Shown here: positions 58,463 to 64,000 of the stretch, piece after piece
How positions within the stretch are numbered: position 1 is the first letter of the stretch
Layout: the number at the start of each line of letters is the position of its first letter
DNA from: Trichosporon coremiiforme
Lineage: Eukaryota; Basidiomycota; Tremellomycetes; Trichosporonales; Trichosporonaceae
Assembly: GCA_039545355.1 (NCBI GenBank)
Contig: BCJJ01000002.1
Span: 583,956 to 647,955 of the forward strand
DNA: 64,000 nt
Direction of reading: 5' to 3'
Program-made: the position numbers and the translations under genes
The notes under the pieces: generated by a model
What the model was told of the DNA's origin: nothing
The model's database searches: none
The model's input: only the letters and a program-made list of their open reading frames with translations

Positions 58463-59117
58463 AGTACTCGCCAAGACATCCCCAAGACAATACGCCAGCA
58501 GATCAATTTATTCCACACGCCACCCTTGTACGCATGCTCATTCAATTCCATTTCTGTCACCTAAGACATCGCAAACACACTTCGATATCTGATCCATACA
58601 CAGTTGCATGATGCATTCGATCTGCTCACATTGGTTTCTCTCAGTGTTGATGCCAGGCACTACCCGTTGTTAGTCACGTCGACCATCATCCGCACGTGGC
58701 TTGCTCCGGCCCTCGTGGACCATATTGAGCCTCTTCGGTTCCCAACAGTGCACTGCATCTCCCGCAGCGCGTCGTGCGGGATTTCGGTCTGCTGTGGGTC
58801 ACATGCTCTGTCTGGTGCATGCAAGCGGGCTGGAATAACGTTTGCATTCACCAGAGACCGCCGATGATGCGGCCTCGACGGTGATTACGTGTAGGGTTTG
58901 GAATCAAACATTCCTTGTATGAGACAGCGACCCCCAGAGACACGCCCAGAAGCAATTACACCGATAGTACAGTCCAGTCATTACCCTCAACATGTTCTCA
59001 CCGACTTCGAAGAACACAACATGATACCTCACACATTCCCAGACATTCACTGAAATGTCAGCTATTAACACTGCAAACATGAAAGCTCACAGAAGGTTCG
59101 CGTGAGTACTGCAAGCA
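58463..59117. other. intergenic 3' of CAC2
   Basis: About 650 bp; no gene or repeat recognised. Confidence 0.4.
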
Positions 59118-59430
59118 TTAGATTGTTAGAACAGCGATTGCGGCAGCGCCGAGGAGCATCAAGATACTTAGATGGCGGATGCGCGGCGATTGGGCGGCGG
59201 CCTGTCCAATTGGAGACGTGATAGTGACCACGCAGCGCCGCCGTCCAGGTAGGTCCTAGTCCTAACGATCACGGACTGATTGGCGACCGGGGTGGCTGAA
59301 GTGCATTGGCTGACTCAGTGGCCCCGAGCGCCGACTGGGAGCCGGACGCAGTTGGGGCTTCACTTGTCGCAGACTCGGAGGTGCTCGCGGGGAGCGCAAC
59401 GGTACTAGCCGGAGCCTCTGTCGTGATGGT
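59118..59430 (-). pseudogene. possible degenerate or partly read GPI-like Ser-rich paralogue
   Basis: Two minus-strand open segments in different frames look protein-like. The upstream one (from 59430, after a CATAG acceptor-like site) reads TTEAPASTVALPASTSESATSEAP, a Ser/Thr/Ala-rich spacer, and then meets a stop. The downstream one ends at 59118 with TITSPIGQAAAQSPRIRH and the hydrophobic ILMLLGAAAIAVLTI, very like the C terminus of the intact neighbour (MLVLLSAAALAMLAQ). No donor and acceptor pair I tried joins them convincingly, so it may be a broken tandem duplicate or a gene with an intron I cannot resolve. Confidence 0.3.
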
Positions 59431-59661
59431 CTATGCATGTAACACGCCGTGCCGGCGATTAGACTGTGGAACCAAACACACTAGCGAGTCTGTTTGCAGT
59501 TCACCGATCCACACGTGCGAACCATGCACTGTCTGCACCTCCTTTAGCTATGGTACTTTCGATTTGACTTCTGACCTATCGAGGGCTTGTGCTTGGGTCA
59601 GTTAGGTGCTATAAGTCAACCAAACTCACACTCTTCAGTTGGCGGGGAGACTGCTGGGTGG

Positions 59662-60330
59662 CTACTGGGCGAGCATGGCGAGAGCGGCAGCACTGAGCAG
59701 CACAAGCATGCTCATGCGACACTCAATACGGACAGAGCTCGAGGGTGAGGGCGAGGGCAAGGCACTACCAGTGCTTGCACCTGAGCGACTGGCGGATGCC
59801 TTGTCTGAGGTGGCCTGCATGCCAGCGGTCTTGGAGAGGCTGGGGCCAGTAGCAGCGGAGGACTTGAGGGTCTGGGGACCGTTGGAGGTCGACCCTGCAG
59901 GCGCACCAGCGACGGCAGTGTCGCTCTTGCTCGTGGTCGCTGCAGCGCCGGACGCGCTCGAGTCCGTGCCAGTGGGCGACGCACTGTCCGATGCTCCGTT
60001 GCTCGCTGATCCCGATTCATTCGAAGTGCTCTCACCCTCAGTCCCTGTCGCCGAGGAGGCGGAGGGTTCTTCCCCGCCCACAGCCGAGGTCGCATTGGCA
60101 GTCCAAGTGACGGGGGACGTCACGCCTAAACCACCAGAGACGCCGTCGTGGACGCTGCCGTCGGAGCAGGTGCTGCTCTCGTCATTGGCGCAGCTCTGGA
60201 AGCGGCCGCCGACTGCCGGGTTGTTAGCCAGTGACAGGACGCACTGGTCGCCTTGCAGCGTGCCACTCAGCTGGGAGCAGCAGCTGGAGAGCAATGGCTC
60301 GACAGTCGTGCACGAGACAGTGTTGGCCAT
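59662..60330 (-). CDS. Ser/Ala-rich protein with GPI-like hydrophobic C terminus
   Basis: A single 222-codon frame with ATG in strong context (ATCAAAATGGCC). The N-terminal 50 residues carry six or so cysteines (SCTTVEPLLSSCCSQLSGTL and a following FQSC), suggesting a small disulfide-bonded domain. A long Ser/Thr/Ala/Gly-rich spacer follows, and the protein ends in a hydrophobic stretch MLVLLSAAALAMLAQ after a basic break, as in GPI-anchor signals of wall proteins. An N-terminal signal peptide is missing, which does not fit a GPI protein unless an upstream exon supplies one. The upstream strand is C/T-rich with a possible 31-nt leader intron (60501-60531). I do not recognise the family. Confidence 0.6.
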   Translation of the reverse strand: MANTVSCTTVEPLLSSCCSQLSGTLQGDQCVLSLANNPAVGGRFQSCANDESSTCSDGSVHDGVSGGLGVTSPVTWTANATSAVGGEEPSASSATGTEGESTSNESGSASNGASDSASPTGTDSSASGAAATTSKSDTAVAGAPAGSTSNGPQTLKSSAATGPSLSKTAGMQATSDKASASRSGASTGSALPSPSPSSSVRIECRMSMLVLLSAAALAMLAQ

Positions 60331-61043
60331 TTTGATGATTTGTGTTGTTGAGGAGGATAGGCGGAAGGTCCGGAGGCAGGATCAGGTATGATTGAAGAAG
60401 TTTGAGAAGAATGGAGTTCGAGTTGAAGAGAACAAAGAGACTGCCGGAGAGCGGGAGAAGCAGGAGCAAGAGAAACAACAAAGAGGAGTCGTTTCCACCA
60501 CTGTCGAGGGGATCGAGGGTTGTTTACTCACCGTGTGTGTGCGAGGTGTGGGCAATGTTACGGAAGGTGACGGCGGCAAGGGACGACTTTAGGCACTAGC
60601 ACCTCAGGTGACTGCGAGTTCGCGAAACGTAAACAAACCCATGCGGACACAATGATCCGGCCCCCACTTTGTGTCTTCCTTCTCTCAGACCGAGGTCTGG
60701 ACCAACGCTTTTGAAACCTAAGCTTCTCAAGCATGATGCACACATCGCCTTGCCTGTACTGTAGTTCCGTAGGGAAGGTGACGACTGCGGCAGATCACAT
60801 GCCCAGATCCTTATCGCCTTCCCAGAAGAGGACGGATGCAGGGAGAAAACAACGGTTGACTCGGCGTGAGAGCCGAGAATCGGCGTTCTATGAAGACACC
60901 ACCCTGAGCAGATGGCAGTCAAGTCACCTGAACCTTATCTCCAGCCAACAACACCCAGTCATTGTACAAGTAACAAATACAGCAGTGCCATGTTATGCAT
61001 ATGCTCGTGACCAAAAATGATTGATACAAAATACACCATTGTC
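60331..61043. other. intergenic between two minus-strand genes
   Basis: Pyrimidine-rich leader (minus strand) next to the Ser-rich gene, then the 3' end of SWR1. No gene recognised. Confidence 0.4.
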
Positions 61044-64000
61044 TTAGACCTTGTAGTTGATAAAGTAGTCCCAGTCGTGCTCCACCCATGCGAGCATGTA
61101 CTCGTCCACGCCACCCGGCTCATCTTCGTCGTACTCGTACTCGTACTCCTCGTCATCGCCCTCTGCGCCTGCAGCGCGTGGGGCGGGCGTCACGCTCCCG
61201 CTGGCTGGAACAGAGGCTGAGGGCGCAAGGGACTGAGACTGCGACTGCCTCGCGGCGGGGCGCTCAGGTCGCTTGTCGGTGAACTCCGCAAAGTCCATCT
61301 CGCCCTCGCCCTGTGCCACGCGCGCGGCGGCTGCGTCCTCCTCGTCCTCGACCTCAGCAAGCGCTTCGACAAACTCACGCTGCTGGCCGAGACGCGGCTC
61401 AGTGACAGTTGCGTCTTCAGCAACAGGAGCGGCTTCAACCTCGATGTCCTCAATGCGGTCGTCGTCCTCAACGGCCGCCTCGTCCTGGAGCACGTCTTTC
61501 CAGTTCGTCTTGGCGAAGAAATCGGTCGTGAAGTCACCATCCTGGATGACCATCCTATCCAGCTCACGCTTCTGGCACTGGCGCTTCCAGATAGCGTCCT
61601 CTACGGTTGCAGTCGACACGAAACGGTAGATGTGCACCTCGCGCGTCTGGCCAATACGATGCGCTCGGTCCATGCACTGCTTGTCCATGGCCGGGTTCCA
61701 GTCTGAGTCATAGAAAAACACAGTGTCGGCTCCCGTCAGGTTGATTCCGACGCCTCCGGATCGAGAGCTGGCGATGAAGCAGAAGATGCGAGGGTCACTG
61801 TTGAATCGCTCAGTCAGCACTTGGCGGTCCTCGATCTTCGTGCTACCGTCCAGACGCAGGTAGCGGTGGCCGTTGAAGTTCAGGAAGATCTCCAGAATGT
61901 CCAGAACACGCGTCATCTGCGTGAAGATGAGACACCGGTGACCTCCGGCCTTCAGATCACGCAGCATCTCGGCCAGTTTCTGCAGCTTACCGCAGTCGTA
62001 CTGCAGAAGGGAGGCGTCTGGGAAGGCGATTTGAAGGCGAACGGTGGCCTCGTGTAGAGTGTCAAAGTCCAGGTCCGTCAGGCTGGGGTGCTCGGGGTCG
62101 ATACCGGGAAGAGCCAGGTTTGCAACGTCTCGGGCGACAGCGTTGGGAGGAATCATGGCGAACTTGTTAAGAAGTGGGGTCACCATCTGCTCGCGCTCGG
62201 AGAAAGATTTGACTAAGGGTGCAACAGGAGGTGGGTGCTCTCCGTACTGATCGCTGATGCCGTGCGGTTCAGAGGCGGGGAGCAGGTAGTTAGGAAGACC
62301 GGAGAGCATCTTGAGGGTGGTACGGCCGTAGATGGGACCACTCTGGCAACGGCGATGGTTGATATCGCGGAGTGCTCGCCAACGCTCCATGCTCTGCTGT
62401 TGCTGCTTCCACTCGCGGTATTTCGCCCAGCCAGCCGGGGTCCTGGTATCGAACTTCGGAGCCTTCAGAGGTTTAGCTTCATCAGCGAAGGGCAGCTGGT
62501 CACTGGCATCGAGACAGGCACGCATGCCAGCAACCCACCCAGACTCAGCCTCATGACCGGTGACACTGAGGTTCAAGGCCCTGATATCGAGCTCGTCATT
62601 GGCTTCGAGCAGTCGCTTTCGGACTAGGACATCGAGGGGGGCGAAGTCGGTCGCAACGCCGCGGTCCATCGCGAAACTGGTTCGGACAGGACGGACCTCG
62701 AAGAGGTCGGGGTGGTTGCACACCTTGCGGAGCTGCATCAGCGTGTTGACAACTCCGAGGTAGCCGCCACTCGTGAGAGCTTCCTTTGTCGATGCGCGGG
62801 ACATGAACTCGTCGTAAAGGAAGCGCTGGCGCTTTGATAGGCGGCAGTAAACGACGTGCTCGAACTTGCCGGGAAGCTGGGTCTCGACTTCTGACTTGAG
62901 ACGACGAAGGATGAACGGTCGCAGCAGGGTGTGCAGCCGGTTCACCATCTCGATGGTGTCCTCGTCCATCGCTTCACCGGACTCGACGGCCTTGTCCATG
63001 GGGTCTGGGTGTGAGCTTCTGAGATACCAGCGCCGAAGCTGACTTCACTCACTTGAGAACCATTCCATGAACTCCTTGTGATTGGCGAAGCCGACGACAG
63101 CAGTAGCGTCCGCTGTGATACCGTTCGGCATGAGGAAGTAGAGCAAACTCCACAGCTCCATCAGGTTGTTTTGCAGTGGCGTACCAGTCAGAAGCAAGCG
63201 ATGCTGTGTCTTGAAACCGAGAAGCGTTTGCCATCGCTGACTGCGGAAGTTCTTGATGTTGTGTGCCTCGTCGAGGATCATATAGCACCAGTTCTTGCGC
63301 CTGAAGATGTGCTGATCGGCGAGCACAATCTGGTAGCTGGTGATGCAGACTTGCCAGTGGTTCTCCGTGTTCCAACCTACACGCTTCTCCTTGCGCTCCT
63401 TCTGGTTGCCATAGTAGGTTAGCACCTTCATGCCTGGCAAGAACTTTTTGAACTCCATCTCCCAGTTCAGGATGACGGATGTTGGCACAATGATAAGGTG
63501 AGGACCCCAAACACCCTTATCGCATGCGAGGTGACCAAGGAGGGCGATAGTCTGGATAGTTTTACTGCCGTTAGCTGTGCCTGTGCAGCCGGGAGCTTAC
63601 CCGAGACCCATCTCGTCAGCCAGGATACCATTCATGTTGTTGGCGTAGAGTGACGCAAGCCACTCCATACCGGCCTGCTGATAGGGACGAAGAGTTCCGC
63701 GAAGCAGGAAGGGAGGCTTGAGTTTGGGAGCATTCAGATCCTCAGGCTCAAGTTTGCCCTCCTCGACTTCATCTTCGTCGTCCGTAACCTCTTCACTACT
63801 CGTGAGTGAAGGCGTAGGCTCGGGAGTCGATTCCATCTCTACATCGGACTCCTCCTTGGCCACCACTCCCTCGACTGCCTCAGGAGCCCGGTCCGAGACA
63901 ATCTGGACCTTGGGCTTCTTCGGTTTGTTGGAGATCAGAGCTTGCGGGGTGTCGGGAGGCGTCCACACTTGACGAGCGCGACGCTGACGCTTGCCCTCGA
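61044..64000 (-). CDS. SWR1: SWR1-type chromatin remodeller ATPase (C-terminal part)
   Basis: Exons 63004-61044, 63564-63053 and one running from 63601 beyond the right edge; about 957 residues are visible and the N terminus lies outside the window. Swr1 exchanges H2A for H2A.Z in nucleosomes. The Snf2 core is clear: [44 protein letters not shown] (motif I), [39 protein letters not shown] (motif II, DEAH), [24 protein letters not shown], and [19 protein letters not shown], which is Swr1-specific in wording. The insertion typical of INO80/SWR1 enzymes separates the lobes, then [56 protein letters not shown] and [17 protein letters not shown] complete lobe 2. The tail is acidic and ends DYFINYKV. 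Confidence 0.95.

Noticed and set aside
59306..59605. Plus-strand 99-residue frame with a Cys-rich part
   Set aside because: It partly mirrors the Ser/Thr-rich minus-strand segment; no homology or splice support, though the Cys-rich part kept me from excluding it fully.
59639..60391. 250-residue plus-strand frame opposite the Ser-rich gene
   Set aside because: Mirror image of a Ser/Ala-rich repeat frame; the minus strand has the better start context and a GPI-like end.
1..64000. Biosynthetic, toxin-antitoxin, viral or transposon system
   Set aside because: No polymerase, integrase, transposase, terminal repeats, synthase or toxin-like genes were seen; nearly all genes are conserved housekeeping ones.

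Overview
The window is ordinary nuclear DNA of a GC-rich basidiomycete yeast, most likely a tremellomycete (Trichosporonales or Tremellales). The evidence is many short introns (mostly 35-60 nt) with GTRNGT donors and a CTRAC branch point just before the acceptor, plus typical fungal genes such as sphingolipid C9-methyltransferase, Pam17 and Hsv2. I could join nearly all exons by reading frame. The species cannot be fixed from sequence alone. One run of 160 N (23324-23483) is an assembly gap inside a 9-bp minisatellite.

Layout, left to right: tRNA-Asp(GTC) (-); Hsv2/WIPI PROPPIN (+); Utp10 (-); Pkr1 (+); Lin1/CD2BP2 (-); V-ATPase subunit f (-); Mak21/Noc1 (+); an F-box-like orphan (-); Pam17 (+); a small hypothetical ORF (+); Atg10 (-); Sdh2 (+); the minisatellite and gap; sphingolipid C9-methyltransferase (-); Trm44 (+); a Ser/Thr-rich single-pass membrane protein (+); Arv1 (-); a universal-stress-protein-domain protein (+); THO subunit Hpr1/THOC1 (-); SNRNP27-like splicing factor (+); a 1006-aa Zn2Cys6 transcription factor (-); a CHFR-like RING plus PBZ ubiquitin ligase (-); Afg2/Drg1 AAA ATPase (+); Ard1/Naa10 (-); Cox15 (+); Rad51 (-); Cac2/CAF-1 p60 (+); a possible degenerate paralogue and a Ser/Ala-rich protein with a GPI-like tail (-); and the C-terminal part of Swr1 (-), which runs off the right edge.

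Most genes are housekeeping and are not organised as a pathway cluster. Themes recur: ribosome biogenesis (Utp10, Mak21, Afg2), splicing and mRNP export (Lin1, SNRNP27, Hpr1), mitochondrial function (Pam17, Sdh2, Cox15), V-ATPase (Pkr1, subunit f), autophagy (Hsv2, Atg10), chromatin and repair (Rad51, Cac2, Swr1, the CHFR-like ligase), and membrane lipids (C9-methyltransferase, Arv1). Gene order strikingly alternates strand: 21 of 26 neighbouring pairs switch, giving many divergent promoters and very close convergent 3' ends.

I found no mobile element, phage, CRISPR array or obvious novel multi-gene system. The most unusual items are the FHA-less CHFR-like ligase with a perfect PBZ finger and long tail, the strand-alternating layout, the pair of GPI-like open frames without signal peptides, the Ala/Pro tail on the sphingolipid methyltransferase, the 9-, 14- and 15-nt micro-exons, and the unresolved middle of ATG10.
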